Of a stretch of 64,000 nucleotides of DNA, positions 29,101 through 37,767 are shown in pieces. The stretch covers positions 1-64,000 of the forward strand of contig CAIMWF010000084.1 in NCBI GenBank assembly GCA_903845055.1, given 5' to 3'. The DNA is from an uncultured Bacteroidales bacterium. Lineage in GTDB: Bacteria; Bacteroidota; Bacteroidia; Bacteroidales; FEN-979. The position numbers and the translations under genes are program-made. Under the pieces are notes generated by a model that was not told where the DNA came from, searched no databases, and was given only the letters and a program-made list of their open reading frames with translations. The stretch's first letter is position 1; the number at the start of each line of letters is the position of its first letter.

Positions 29101-29588
29101 CAGGAACCCGGGGGTGTGGGAGTACCCGATTCATTCAGCCAGTATGTTTCCTTCGGGCCGAGGAAACTCCAGTCGGAGCCTCCCGTTAAGGTTGGATGAT
29201 GATCAACGCCTGCAAGCAGCCAGCCGGCATGCTGGTTTGAATAAAATTGTTTAAGGTCGGGCATTTGTATTGTACCATCGGCAAGGGCATAAGGTCCGAC
29301 AGCGCGGCGCCACATGAGGAAATAGCGGTTGATGGCACTTTCCTCATCAGGATGGATGGCCATCCAGGAGGTATAAGCCTGGTTGATATCAGTGAAGTTG
29401 ATCACAGGTTCATATAACATCTTTGCCCATCCGGGGAATGAATTGCTGAAGGCGGGCTTGTAACTCTTCACCAGGTCTGGGCAGTCGTCATAAGGGGTGT
29501 ACCGGTTTTGTCCCTCAGCAATGATGCACGGAAAGCAAATGGCAGCAACCAGGATCATGATGGAAACGGATCGGGAGATACTATTCAT
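26151..29588 (-). CDS. Large secreted BNR-repeat/F5-8C protein with T9SS sorting domain
   Basis: A 1145-residue protein from ATG 29588 (MNSISRSVSIMILVAAICFPCII signal); the longer frame from 29648 has 20 charged residues before it. Most of residues 100-820 is a sortilin/VPS10-like or exo-sialidase-like beta-propeller with many Asp-box motifs (TTDGGITW, STDGGIFW, SSDMGVSW, SADGGVTW, STDGGDTW). A PKD-like stretch is near 840-940 (SPGSYDVSLSVTRNGQSY), and a discoidin / F5-8 type C domain near 950-1070 (FDNDPSTIWHTRW, HEIRVDLGDRYKISRFTYLTRQ, RYFRLRALSEVNGNAWASAAEF). The end is a T9SS type A domain (VFPVPTNGIVEVSL, GVYLIRLTDE, IKVIKH). It is exported through T9SS; discoidin domains usually bind carbohydrate. 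No catalytic residues were recognised. Confidence 0.87.
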   Translation of the reverse strand: MNSISRSVSIMILVAAICFPCIIAEGQNRYTPYDDCPDLVKSYKPAFSNSFPGWAKMLYEPVINFTDINQAYTSWMAIHPDEESAINRYFLMWRRAVGPYALADGTIQMPDLKQFYSNQHAGWLLAGVDHHPTLTGGSDWSFLGPKETYWLNESGTPTPPGSCPWQANVYSFGVAASDNNVIYCGTETGYVNKTLNKGINWQLMGRNYPFGGGVTAMAVHPTDPDIAYVAAGNQVHKTTDGGITWAPLLPVTNLFYADRVRIDPQNPLKLLAASGNGAYVSTDGGIFWTKKWPAAVYDIQFKPGDDSQVSALTVSGGKFSLVTSADGGQSFQVQNTFPNNITESSGGLLACSSASPDVLMAILLAANNTPYLLKGTRSGTTWSWVLQATGGTPAFPMDNGQGYFDLAFDISPVNPNIILVGTTTLYKSLNGGTTFTAVGGYAGNFNIHPDIQDIKMLPSGETWVSTDGGMNLTTDNFGNATNYFVRVNGLTGSDMWGFDQGWNEDIVVGGRYHNGNTAIAGFYQPKALRMGGAESPTGWVLQGRSRHVAFDDLGNGWILPQTAEGEPEGRFIFSKYPNMDEYGGRRSNLVHHPNYYGTLYLGEGNGFWKSSDMGVSWDLLYNFPARVRYLQVSYKNPLVIYADIVGGGLCRSADGGVTWELKPTLTNAPYGNSNWKGKLFFVISPFDENVIYACLQNGTWSADLGKVFRSTDGGDTWSDWTGSLSEYMKCMVIQPSAGQQDLVYLFTDATGGKSAGVYYRTAGMSDWALFGNNYPAGMMVNMALPFFRDGKLRAGGNGGVWESPLADTTFLPIVNPWIEKPHYDCMSDTLYFDDHSILEHAGTTWHWNISPQPSWIDNPGIRNPRVVLGSPGSYDVSLSVTRNGQSYTKSIQGMVTTSTCPSIYDCNNPAEISKSGWSLVYVDSQETNYPGLATMSFDNDPSTIWHTRWSTGSDPYPHEIRVDLGDRYKISRFTYLTRQDGENGRISNYELYLSADTATWGLPVKTGQFVNTSAPQTIVMDTVKTARYFRLRALSEVNGNAWASAAEFSVTGCVDWPAGTGRDQFTGNLKVFPVPTNGIVEVSLPSGDKFGYQVISSAGRIACEGKTGIGRDKWLFDLGSNVAGVYLIRLTDEHGISWNIKVIKH

Positions 29589-29664
29589 ATGCTTGCATTC
29601 AAATCCATCGAAAAAAAAGTTTTTCAAGTCATCCGGAACTTTTACCACTGAAACGGAAATAATC

Positions 29665-30918
29665 TTAAAGCCCCTTTCGTTTCACCGGCATCGTCATGCA
29701 GCGGGCTCCCCCGCCTCCCCGTGCCAATTCGCTTCCTTCAATGGCAATGACACATTTTTTATATTCATGGATATCCGTGTGTCCCTTGATGACCGATTTC
29801 GCCTTGATGATCTCGAAGCCATGACGTGAGAGTTCGTCGAGGGTGTAGGTGTTCCTCGCATAGCCCATGACCTTCCCGGGGGCTATGGCAAAGAAATTGG
29901 CGCCTGAGTGCCATTGTTCACGCTGCTGGGTCCAGGCATCCTCGGTCCCCCCGCAAATAACAGGTTCAAGGTCGAAGCCAAGCTTGTTCAGTGCCGCCGG
30001 GAGGTTGGCTTCATTGAGAATTGAAACAACCCTGCCATTTTCAATGATGATATGCACGGTTTGCAATTTATTGGTTTTCAGGATGACCGGCTCATATACC
30101 ATACACTTGTCGAGGTCGAGAAGGGTAAAGACCATGTCGAGGTGGATGAAAGACTCGGGTTTGAAAGGAAGCTCCTGGACCAGGATGTGTTTTGACAGTT
30201 TCTCCCGTTTGTACCATTCGATCAGGAAATCGATCCCCTGCGAGGTGGTCCTGGTGCCGGTACCCACCAGGAGCACGTCCTCCCTGGCAACAATCACATC
30301 ACCTCCCTCGATGGTGACCCCCGGAATCTGCGGCCAGTGCACCGGGTTGATGGTCTCTACACCAAAATCGGGATGGTACCTGAAAATCCCCTCCATAATG
30401 ATCGATTCGCGCTCGCGCACAACACTGGCCATTTTTGAAATGAGCACCTTGTTGGAAAGGCAAACTGCCGGATCGCGCATGAAAAAGAAATTATGAAGCG
30501 GCATCAGTTCATAGCGTCCCTTGCTCAGGAATTTGGTCAGGTTATCCTTTTCCATGAGAACCCCTTCGATCAGAACGGTTGAGAGATCGGCTGCGGGCAG
30601 GTCAAGCAGGAAAGATTCGATGTGCTCCCGGTTTTCATTCCGGCAGATATTACGCACCAGTTCCATCCTTGCCCCGGGCTGTTCAACCACGGTTTTCAGG
30701 AGGTCACCCACTTCGCAGGTATGGGCTACCTTCTCCAGGACGCCCTTCAGCTGGCTGTATTCCGACAAACCGATGTTCAGGTTCAGGATATCGCTGTAAA
30801 GGGCACGCTCAGCATTTTCAGGAGTCATGTTTTCCACTTCAGCCCCCGGTGAATGGATGATCACCGATTCCAGCTCGCCGATCTCGGAGCGGATGTCAAC
30901 GGATAAATGTTCAGTCAT
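29665..30918 (-). CDS. arcA: Arginine deiminase
   Basis: A 417-residue enzyme that hydrolyses L-arginine to citrulline and ammonia. Active-site residues seen: FFMRDP (146-150), EGGDV (204-208), HLDMVF (259 on) with His and Asp, and the catalytic Cys407 in GGGGARCMTMP near the C-terminus. The start is ATG 30918; an upstream in-frame TTG lies three codons earlier. The promoter TACATTTG lies 17-24 nt before the ATG. The other arginine-deiminase pathway genes (arcB, arcC, arcD) are absent here. Across the ABC exporter gene lies rocD, which would handle ornithine, so the two ends of arginine use flank one locus. Confidence 0.94.
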   Translation of the reverse strand: MTEHLSVDIRSEIGELESVIIHSPGAEVENMTPENAERALYSDILNLNIGLSEYSQLKGVLEKVAHTCEVGDLLKTVVEQPGARMELVRNICRNENREHIESFLLDLPAADLSTVLIEGVLMEKDNLTKFLSKGRYELMPLHNFFFMRDPAVCLSNKVLISKMASVVRERESIIMEGIFRYHPDFGVETINPVHWPQIPGVTIEGGDVIVAREDVLLVGTGTRTTSQGIDFLIEWYKREKLSKHILVQELPFKPESFIHLDMVFTLLDLDKCMVYEPVILKTNKLQTVHIIIENGRVVSILNEANLPAALNKLGFDLEPVICGGTEDAWTQQREQWHSGANFFAIAPGKVMGYARNTYTLDELSRHGFEIIKAKSVIKGHTDIHEYKKCVIAIEGSELARGGGGARCMTMPVKRKGL

Positions 30919-30934
30919 GCACGGCAATTTTCAA

Positions 30935-30942
30935 CAAATGTA
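30935..30942 (-). promoter_or_regulatory. -7 promoter element for arginine deiminase
   Basis: Minus-strand TACATTTG (30942-30935) fits TAnnTTTG and would give a very short 5' leader of about 11 nt. The rest of 30919-31084 is the divergent gap to the ABC transporter; no operator is obvious. Confidence 0.5.
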
Positions 30943-31084
30943 ACATTTCCATCGCAGTTATGCCAGCCCTTCCCCTTATGAACTGTACCCGGCACCCTGT
31001 TTTTTTTTCCGTTACCGGTGGCATGCCCTGTACAACAATGTCGGTGATTTTGAGTTTTCCAGTGAAATACCTGACCAGAGATAC

Positions 31085-32860
31085 ATGGAAGTACCAAAAC
31101 AAAAAATCACCCTGCCAGGACTGCGCAAGCTCTTCAGGCTATACAGCTATATAAAGCCCTATAAATATGAATATGCCCTTGGCCTGCTGTTCCTGCTTGG
31201 TTCGAGCAGCGCCAGCCTGGCGTTTCCAAAACTGCTCGGGCAACTGGTCGACCTTGGGAACCAGGGCAAACTGGCACAGGAAATCAACCGGATCGCCCTG
31301 ATCCTGGTGGCGGTGCTGGTGGCCCAGTCGTTTTTTTCCTATTTCCGGATTTACCTGTTTGTGCATGTCGCCGAAAAAACCCTCGCCGACCTGCGGCAAA
31401 GCACCTTCAACCACCTTATCCGCCTGCCCATGAAGTTCTTCCAGCAGCGCAGGGTGGGGGAACTCAACAGCCGCCTCTCCTCCGACATCACCCTGCTCCA
31501 GGACGCCCTCACCAGCACCCTCGCCGAATTTCTCAGGCAGCTCATCATCATCATCGGCGGGATTACCCTGCTGATGATCACATCCTTCAAATTAACCCTT
31601 TTCATGCTGGCCATCGTGCCGGTGATCATGATCCTTGTGGTCTTTTTCGGGCGCTACATCCGCAAATTAAGCAAGGAGGCGCAGTCGCAGGTGGCCGATT
31701 CGAATACCATCGTGGAGGAGACCCTGCAGGGAATCCAGAGCGTGAAGGCCTTTACGAACGAGTTTTTTGAAATGGCGCGTTACCGCACCAAAACCCTCGA
31801 CATAGCCCACACCGGCATTAAAAACGGGAAACTGCGCGGCGCCTTTTCTTCGTTTACCATTCTCGGGCTTTTCGGAGCCATGGTCGCCGTGATCTGGCGC
31901 GGGGCGGCGATGCTTACCACCGGAGAACTCGCAACAGGGCAGCTGTTTTCATTCGTCATTTACTCCATGTTCATCGGCGGAACCATCGGGGGAATGGCCG
32001 ATGTATTCGCGCGGGTACAGAAATTCATCGGGGCTACGGAGGACCTGCTCGAGATCTTTGATGAGGCCGTTGAACCGGTCGGACCACCCGCTGAACCGGA
32101 ACCAGGCCAGATACTCCTTGGCGGCATTCGATTCGACGATGTCAGCTTCCATTATCCTTCAAGGCCGGAAATGCAGGTGCTCACAAACATCAGCGTGACC
32201 ATTCATCCCGACATGCTGGTTGCACTCGTAGGACCCAGCGGCGCAGGAAAATCGACCTTCGTCTCCCTGCTCCTGCGGCTTTACGACCCGGTATCAGGCC
32301 GCATCCTGTTTGATGAACGGAATAATAAAAGCCTGACCATGACCTCTCTGCGCAGCCAGATGGCGATCGTGCCCCAGGACATCTTCCTATTCGGCGGATC
32401 GGTGCGCGAAAACATCGCTTACGGGAAACCGGGCGCCACAGCGGAGATGATCGAGGATGCTGCACGAAAGGCCAATGCCTGGGATTTCATCTGCCAGTTC
32501 CCCGAAGGGCTGGACACCCTGGTCGGAGAGCGGGGAACGCAGCTTTCGGGTGGTCAACGCCAGCGGATCGCCATCGCAAGGGCGGTATTGAAGAACCCCA
32601 GGATCCTCATCCTCGACGAGGCCACCTCCTCGCTCGATTCGGAATCGGAGCGACTGGTGCAGGATGCACTAGAAAAGCTGATGAAGGGACGAACTTCCAT
32701 CGTCATTGCCCATCGCCTGTCAACCATCCGCCAGGCCGATCATATCCTCGTCCTCAACAATGGCAGCATCGTTGAACAGGGGACCCATGAACAACTGTTA
32801 AAGGTGGAAGACGGCCTGTACCGGAACCTGAGTGAACTGCAGTTTGCAGGACAAAATTAA
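31085..32860 (+). CDS. ABC exporter, fused membrane and ATPase domains (MsbA/lipid-A type)
   Basis: A 591-residue half-transporter: six hydrophobic segments in residues 15-315 (ABC type 1 transmembrane fold with VGELNSRLSSDITLLQDAL and VADSNTIVEETLQGIQSVKAF), then an ATPase domain with Walker A GPSGAGKST, Q-loop VPQDIFLF, signature LSGGQRQRIAIARAVL, Walker B ILILDEATSSLD and the H-loop VIAHRLST. It works as a dimer and exports lipids, peptides or drugs; the sequence does not say which. In Bacteroidetes such genes are usually called MsbA-like. It is divergent from arcA and convergent with rocD, with a perfect hairpin between. Confidence 0.95.
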   Translation: MEVPKQKITLPGLRKLFRLYSYIKPYKYEYALGLLFLLGSSSASLAFPKLLGQLVDLGNQGKLAQEINRIALILVAVLVAQSFFSYFRIYLFVHVAEKTLADLRQSTFNHLIRLPMKFFQQRRVGELNSRLSSDITLLQDALTSTLAEFLRQLIIIIGGITLLMITSFKLTLFMLAIVPVIMILVVFFGRYIRKLSKEAQSQVADSNTIVEETLQGIQSVKAFTNEFFEMARYRTKTLDIAHTGIKNGKLRGAFSSFTILGLFGAMVAVIWRGAAMLTTGELATGQLFSFVIYSMFIGGTIGGMADVFARVQKFIGATEDLLEIFDEAVEPVGPPAEPEPGQILLGGIRFDDVSFHYPSRPEMQVLTNISVTIHPDMLVALVGPSGAGKSTFVSLLLRLYDPVSGRILFDERNNKSLTMTSLRSQMAIVPQDIFLFGGSVRENIAYGKPGATAEMIEDAARKANAWDFICQFPEGLDTLVGERGTQLSGGQRQRIAIARAVLKNPRILILDEATSSLDSESERLVQDALEKLMKGRTSIVIAHRLSTIRQADHILVLNNGSIVEQGTHEQLLKVEDGLYRNLSELQFAGQN

Positions 32861-32861
32861 A

Positions 32862-32911
32862 TGACGAGTGACGAATGACGGCAACCATAGCTCGTCATTC
32901 GTCACTCGTCA
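32862..32911. terminator. Bidirectional hairpin between convergent genes, built of TGACGAG repeats
   Basis: GACGAGTGACGAATGACG (32863-32880) and its perfect complement (32893-32910) form an 18-19 bp stem with a 12-nt loop. It starts one base after the ABC exporter stop and ends 9 nt before the rocD stop, so it can end transcripts from both sides. Each arm is itself a 7-bp tandem repeat. Confidence 0.75.
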
Positions 32912-32919
32912 CTCGTCAC

Positions 32920-34143
32920 CTATTCCAGTTCCTTGATCGACCGGCGGATAATCTCCACGGCTTGGTGGATCTGCTCCTCGGTGATCACCAGGGGAGGTGC
33001 AAAACGGATGATATGGTCATGGGTTGGCTTTGCCAGCAGGCCGTTGTCGCGCATTTTCAGGCAAACATCCCAGGCGCTTTTACCATTGAATGGTTTGATC
33101 ACGATGGCATTCAGCAATCCTTTTCCGCGCACCAGTTCGATGTAGGGTGAGTTGATTTTGCGGAGTTCCGACCTGAAGATCTCACCCATGTTCTGGGCAT
33201 TTTCGGCCAGTTTCTCGTCGCGTACCACCTCCAGTGCCGCCATGGCAACCTTCGCCGCAACCGGGTTGCCGCCAAAAGTCGATCCATGTTCACCCGGGTG
33301 GATGCAAAGCATAATATCATCGTCGGCCAGAACCGCCGAAATAGGATATACGCCTCCCGAGAGCGCCTTTCCGAGGATCAGCACGTCGGGTTTGAACCCT
33401 TCCCAGTCGCAGGCAAGCAGGCGGCCCGTGCGGGCGATGCCAGTCTGCACCTCATCGGCGATGAACAGCACATTCTTCGATTTACAAAGGTCGTATGCCT
33501 TTTTCAGGTAGCCTTCATCAGGAACGAAAACACCTGCTTCACCCTGGATCGGTTCCACGAGGAAACCAGCCACATTGGGATCTTCAAGCGCTTTCGCAAG
33601 TTCATCGAGATCGTTGTAGGGGATGGATTCAAATCCGGGGGTGAAGGGTCCGAAATCCTTGCGGGCGTCCGGATCGTTCGACATGGAGATCACCGTTATC
33701 GTACGACCATGGAAATTGTCGCGGCAGCAGATGATCTTGGCCTTGTCTTCGGGAATGCCCTTTACCTTGTAGCCCCATTTACGGGTCAGTTTCAGCGCGG
33801 TTTCATCGCCTTCGGCACCCGAGTTCATCGGCAGAACACGCTGGTAACCAAAATATTCGGTAATGAATTTTTCATAAACACCCAGAACATTGTTGTAAAA
33901 TGCACGGGAAGTGAGTTCAAGCGTCTGCGCCTGCTCAATGAGGGCGCCAACGATTTTCGGGTGGCAATGGCCTTGGTTCACAGCCGAATAGGCCGATAAA
34001 AAATCAAAATACTGTTTTCCTTCCACGTCCCACATAAAGACACCCTTTGCGCGGGCAAGCACAACAGGCAACGGATGATAGTTATGAGCCCCGTATTTAT
34101 CTTCGAGGTCCATGGCCATCTGAGAGGTTTTTACTTCAATCAT
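32920..34143 (-). CDS. rocD: Ornithine-oxo-acid aminotransferase
   Basis: A 407-residue class III PLP aminotransferase that converts ornithine plus 2-oxoglutarate to glutamate semialdehyde and glutamate. Motifs: [19 protein letters not shown] (ornithine-transaminase signature), [55 protein letters not shown], and the PLP lysine Lys259 in [10 protein letters not shown]. Length is normal. Its start lies 20 nt after the stop of a T9SS protein gene on the same strand. Confidence 0.96.
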   Translation of the reverse strand: MIEVKTSQMAMDLEDKYGAHNYHPLPVVLARAKGVFMWDVEGKQYFDFLSAYSAVNQGHCHPKIVGALIEQAQTLELTSRAFYNNVLGVYEKFITEYFGYQRVLPMNSGAEGDETALKLTRKWGYKVKGIPEDKAKIICCRDNFHGRTITVISMSNDPDARKDFGPFTPGFESIPYNDLDELAKALEDPNVAGFLVEPIQGEAGVFVPDEGYLKKAYDLCKSKNVLFIADEVQTGIARTGRLLACDWEGFKPDVLILGKALSGGVYPISAVLADDDIMLCIHPGEHGSTFGGNPVAAKVAMAALEVVRDEKLAENAQNMGEIFRSELRKINSPYIELVRGKGLLNAIVIKPFNGKSAWDVCLKMRDNGLLAKPTHDHIIRFAPPLVITEEQIHQAVEIIRRSIKELE

Positions 34144-34163
34144 AAGTGCAGATATTTTTTATG

Positions 34164-35141
34164 TTATTTATTGATTACGAAGGAACCTCCGGTATTCAGC
34201 AACTGGTTGCCATCCATTAAACGGTAGTAGTAAACGCCGCTGGCCAGGTTGTCAAGCAGGATTGTATTTTTAAGCTGCGACACGCGGTATGATCCGGCAA
34301 TTTTTCCGGCTGCCGTGTATACATCGAACGTGCCGTTTTTTACCTCTTTGCTCAGTTCAACATTCATCACACCTGAGGAAGGGTTTGGGTAAAGGTTTAC
34401 GGCAACTTCCTGTCCCAGGATCTGTTGAATCCCCGCAGGGTAATCAAGGCTAAGGTCGTCCACATACATCGTATTGCCGACCTGGCCGATGCTGCCCATG
34501 AAATTGATCACATTGAAACCGGCGCTGGAAACGACCAGGAGGGTCATGGTATCGATCTTGGCGGTGCCTGTATAGGTAATAGGCACATCAAACTGTGTGT
34601 ATTCAGTTACCGCAGCATGCTGAACCATTTTCCCGAAACCGATGGTGTCACGTTTTTTTGCTGAGGTATTCCATTTTGACAGGAGGAGCACCATGGCACA
34701 GGAATCGTTGTTCACCGGCTGGAACTTGTAATAACCTTTGAAATGCAATGGTTTGCAATCAGGACAAGGTTTTCCGAGTAATGCCCTTACCCCTGCAGTT
34801 TCCATTACTGCCGTTCCGATCATGCCCGGAATGAAAATCGTTGAAACGCCCAGGGGGAAATTCGCAGAAACTGCTTTTGCCGCATAAGTGCCCGAGTGTT
34901 TATCGGTGGACTTGAAAACAGTAACAGGGCCCGGGCCTCCCATCGTAAACGGCAGACTGGCAAGTGAATTCAGTGTTCCCATCCAGCTATCTAAATTGGA
35001 GGTGCCGATTTCATCGTAATTGAGCTGGGCATTTACAACAATATTGTGCCAGTTCTCAAAATCCCCGTTCGGGACGTTTGTCTGTGTGTAGGCGGCATTT
35101 ATAGCGAACACGAGTAATACAACCGTAATCAGTTTTTTCAT
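34164..35141 (-). CDS. Secreted protein with T9SS sorting domain
   Basis: A 325-residue protein (MKKLITVVLLVFAINAAYTQ signal; an ATG three codons earlier at 35150 is equally possible). The N-terminal NGDFENWHNI pattern and a jelly-roll-like middle (VTVFKSTDKHSGTYAAKA, GYYKFQPVNNDSCAMVLLLSKW, MYVDDLSLDY) look like a carbohydrate-binding-type sandwich, similar to PCMD or choice-of-anchor domains. A T9SS type A tail follows from about residue 247 (NLYPNPSSGVMNVEL, LASGVYYYRLMD). Two Cys in a CPDC motif near residue 125 could form a disulfide. No enzyme motif. It sits between the TonB receptor gene and rocD, both on the same strand, with only 20-69 nt gaps. Confidence 0.8.
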   Translation of the reverse strand: MKKLITVVLLVFAINAAYTQTNVPNGDFENWHNIVVNAQLNYDEIGTSNLDSWMGTLNSLASLPFTMGGPGPVTVFKSTDKHSGTYAAKAVSANFPLGVSTIFIPGMIGTAVMETAGVRALLGKPCPDCKPLHFKGYYKFQPVNNDSCAMVLLLSKWNTSAKKRDTIGFGKMVQHAAVTEYTQFDVPITYTGTAKIDTMTLLVVSSAGFNVINFMGSIGQVGNTMYVDDLSLDYPAGIQQILGQEVAVNLYPNPSSGVMNVELSKEVKNGTFDVYTAAGKIAGSYRVSQLKNTILLDNLASGVYYYRLMDGNQLLNTGGSFVINK

Positions 35142-35210
35142 AGAATTCATTTTTTAGTTTTAGATATAGATATGAAGTTATTTCCTTTGGGTTCAAAATA
35201 AAAAGTTGTT

Positions 35211-37610
35211 TCAGATCTTGTAGATCACCTGCAACTGCGTCATCCGCGGGGGCTCAATGGTAAGGGGCCTCAGGGAAAATTCGGTATTCATAAGATTATT
35301 TACAATCACCGAAAAGTTAAAACTTTTAAGAGCATAGCTGATACGGTAGTCAACAATGAAGGTTCCTTTGCTGTGTTCCTCCCTGTATTTCTTGATGCCG
35401 GTATTATCAAGCGCATCGTAAAAAAACTGGTCGATGTTCTTCATGAAACCATAGAAACGTCCGCCCAACCCGGTTGAAAACCTTTTCCAGGTAACCTGGG
35501 CATCGGCCTTCAGGGTACTTTGAACCCGGTACTTGAGAATGTGACCCGACGTGTCGGAGGAGGTATTCAGGTAGGTGAGCGAATGATTGACCTGCTGCGG
35601 ATTCACGTAAAAGACATAATTCGGGTTCAATGACTGCGGGATTGAATAGGTATAACCCACCATCACCGCCAGGTTCAGATGCCTGGCAATATCCCCTTCA
35701 CCTGCCAGAGAGGCGTCAATGCCATAAATCCTGGCCGGGCCCGTATTGAAAAACTTAAACCCGGCGTTCTTCTTGGCATCATGGGTATCCAGTCCCCAGT
35801 AGCCAAAATTGAATTCAACATAATTGTCATAATGTTCATAAAATCCGGCTATATCAAACATGCCGGCAAATTTTCCGACCTTGAACAACTGCTTAAAGCC
35901 AAGTTCATAGGAAAGACTGGCTTCGGGTCCCAGCTTGGGATTCGGATAAAATCCGAAGTTCCCCGAGGTAGTGGTGATGTAACGCTCCCCGATGCTTGGA
36001 ACACGGTAGCCCTGTCCGACCGACAACCTGATGTAACTTGATTTTGCCGCCTGGAGGTTGAGTCCTGCCCGAAAGATAGGTTTGCTTTCGGTAAGATCGA
36101 CCAGGTGATAATATTCATAACGGCCGCCCACCAGGAGAGATAACCTTTTAAAAAACTTTTTCTCAAGTTGTGCATAAACCGCGAAGTTTTCGGCGGTAAA
36201 GGTTCCGTTTTCACCTGTGGTCGGGGTTCCCGTTGGGGACAATTTTCCCGAAAACACTTTTCCGAATGCATATGAATAGTTATTCATAACGCCGGCCACA
36301 AGCATCAGGTCGCTGATTTTTTTAAACTTGTGCGTATACTGATATTCGTCGTAAACGGTGACGCTCAGGGCAGTCTGGTTGTACAGTCCGTCGGAGTTAA
36401 GATAATAGACACGGTTTTTGAACGAATGGGCGTCCCCGTTTTTCGCATAATATTTGATGAACGGGTCCACATAAAAAGTAAATGATTTGAACCGGGACAA
36501 AGATCCGGCATAAGCCCGGTACAGGTTTGTATCGGCATCACTCCAGAAATAGGCCTCGGCGTATTGCTGGAACATGAAGTTGCCGTTCAATCCGTAGGTA
36601 AGCCCTTCAACCTTTTTTGACCGGACCCTGGTATTGAAATAAAATTTGACCCGGTTGTTGAACTGCCCGGCATTGTATATGGTATCCGGTACTTTTTTGC
36701 TCTCGGGTGTGCCCCCGATATACCCCTGGTCCTTATAATAGCTGATCCCGCCTGCCATATCGATGTTGTCGAACTTCTGCGAATGGGTCAGTGTTATACC
36801 GTAAGTCATGGGATTTACACCCGACCATGGTGTGGCATAGCTGCGGTCGGGCTTGCTGTACATTCCCCAGAAAGTGGTCAGTTTGGTGGCTGGTTCATCC
36901 TTCGGCCAGGCCGTTCTGACATTGATGGCCCCGTTGATGGCAGAAGAGCCAAAGACCACTGAAGAGGCCCCTTTGACAACCTCGATCTGGTCGACATCAT
37001 CAATCGGGAGGAGCGCCCAGTCCGGGCGGCCGGCATCGCCGCGCAACAGGGGGATTTCGTCAACCATCACCATGACCCGCGAACCAAGTCCCGAACTGAA
37101 TCCGCTTCCGGCACGAATCTGCGGTTCGTTGTTCACGATCGTTACGCCCGGCATTTTGTCGACAACCTTATCGGCACTCGGCAGGTTGCCTACCTCGATG
37201 CTTCTTGCCTTCAAAACCTCGATGGAAGAGATCGACTCCTGTATCTTCTGTGAATATTTGGAGGCGGATACCACAACGGTATTCAGTTCCTGCGAACTGT
37301 TGGTAAGGTTCAGATCAAGATTGTAGTTTTTTCGTCCGTCGACATGAATATGCTTTTCAAGTTTTTCATACCCTACGGAAGAGATGAAAAGATCATAGTC
37401 GCCCTTTTGGAGTTCAAGATGGTACGACCCGTTGCTATCGGAAAAAGTACCGGTCGCCTGTCCCCTGATGCCAATGTTGACATAGGGCAGCGGGTCGGAT
37501 GTTTTCTCATCCGTGATCTTTCCCCTGACAACCGAAAATTGCGCGTCGGTCACATACGGGGTGAACAACAGGGAGATGAATATGAGGAAATAGTATCTGA
37601 TATGCTTCAT
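35211..37610 (-). CDS. TonB-dependent outer-membrane receptor
   Basis: A 799-residue receptor: signal peptide 1-24 (LIFISLLFTPYVTDAQF), a carboxypeptidase-regulatory-like domain about 28-105 (VRGKITDEKTSDPLPYVNIGIRGQATGTFSDSNG), a plug domain about 115-230 (VLKARSIEVGNLPSADKVVDKMPGVTIV, DQIEVVKGASSVVFGSSAINGAINV) and a 22-strand-type barrel ending PRMTQLQVIYKI with a terminal aromatic-basic pattern. It is not of SusC size and lacks a SusD partner, so it resembles vitamin, metal or siderophore receptors more than a glycan importer; the ligand is unknown. A structured leader precedes it (37624-37735). Confidence 0.92.
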   Translation of the reverse strand: MKHIRYYFLIFISLLFTPYVTDAQFSVVRGKITDEKTSDPLPYVNIGIRGQATGTFSDSNGSYHLELQKGDYDLFISSVGYEKLEKHIHVDGRKNYNLDLNLTNSSQELNTVVVSASKYSQKIQESISSIEVLKARSIEVGNLPSADKVVDKMPGVTIVNNEPQIRAGSGFSSGLGSRVMVMVDEIPLLRGDAGRPDWALLPIDDVDQIEVVKGASSVVFGSSAINGAINVRTAWPKDEPATKLTTFWGMYSKPDRSYATPWSGVNPMTYGITLTHSQKFDNIDMAGGISYYKDQGYIGGTPESKKVPDTIYNAGQFNNRVKFYFNTRVRSKKVEGLTYGLNGNFMFQQYAEAYFWSDADTNLYRAYAGSLSRFKSFTFYVDPFIKYYAKNGDAHSFKNRVYYLNSDGLYNQTALSVTVYDEYQYTHKFKKISDLMLVAGVMNNYSYAFGKVFSGKLSPTGTPTTGENGTFTAENFAVYAQLEKKFFKRLSLLVGGRYEYYHLVDLTESKPIFRAGLNLQAAKSSYIRLSVGQGYRVPSIGERYITTTSGNFGFYPNPKLGPEASLSYELGFKQLFKVGKFAGMFDIAGFYEHYDNYVEFNFGYWGLDTHDAKKNAGFKFFNTGPARIYGIDASLAGEGDIARHLNLAVMVGYTYSIPQSLNPNYVFYVNPQQVNHSLTYLNTSSDTSGHILKYRVQSTLKADAQVTWKRFSTGLGGRFYGFMKNIDQFFYDALDNTGIKKYREEHSKGTFIVDYRISYALKSFNFSVIVNNLMNTEFSLRPLTIEPPRMTQLQVIYKI

Positions 37611-37623
37611 TTTTCGCTGGGTT

Positions 37624-37735
37624 GGTTAAACATGTCCAGGTTTCCGGCACAGTCATTCCTTTGATGGAAGCTAAGGTTGAACCCAACTTGAAAAGCAGGG
37701 GTTCCTCCCTGCCCGGACCATCCGGAAACTTAACC
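37624..37735 (-). promoter_or_regulatory. Structured 5' leader of the TonB receptor, possible riboswitch-like element
   Basis: In minus-strand RNA, GGTTAAGTTTCCGG (37735-37722) can pair with CCGGAAAC (37647-37640) and, after a 10-nt bulge, TTAACC (37629-37624). This encloses a 6-bp hairpin GCAGGG/CCCTGC (37712-37707 with 37700-37695) and GTTG/CAAC (37687-37684 with 37679-37676). A competing hairpin CCGGA-TGG-TCCGG (37725-37713) would block the enclosing stem. The element ends 13 nt before the receptor ATG. I checked for, and did not find, the cobalamin, TPP, FMN or SAM-I core motifs. Class unknown. Confidence 0.45.
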
Positions 37736-37767
37736 GTCAAAAGTACAAAATAAATTGTAATAACTCT

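Noticed and set aside
30919-31084. Small RNA or tRNA in the arcA-ABC gap
   Set aside because: No tRNA-like T-loop (GGTTCGA) or stable fold was found; only the arcA promoter element is supported.
32920-33150. Second small gene on the plus strand at the rocD end
   Set aside because: It is an antisense frame over the C-terminus of rocD.
37624-37735. Cobalamin or TPP riboswitch before the TonB receptor
   Set aside because: Core motifs of both classes (for TPP the CUGAGA box, for cobalamin the GCCACUG and AGxCAGxAGACC boxes) are absent.
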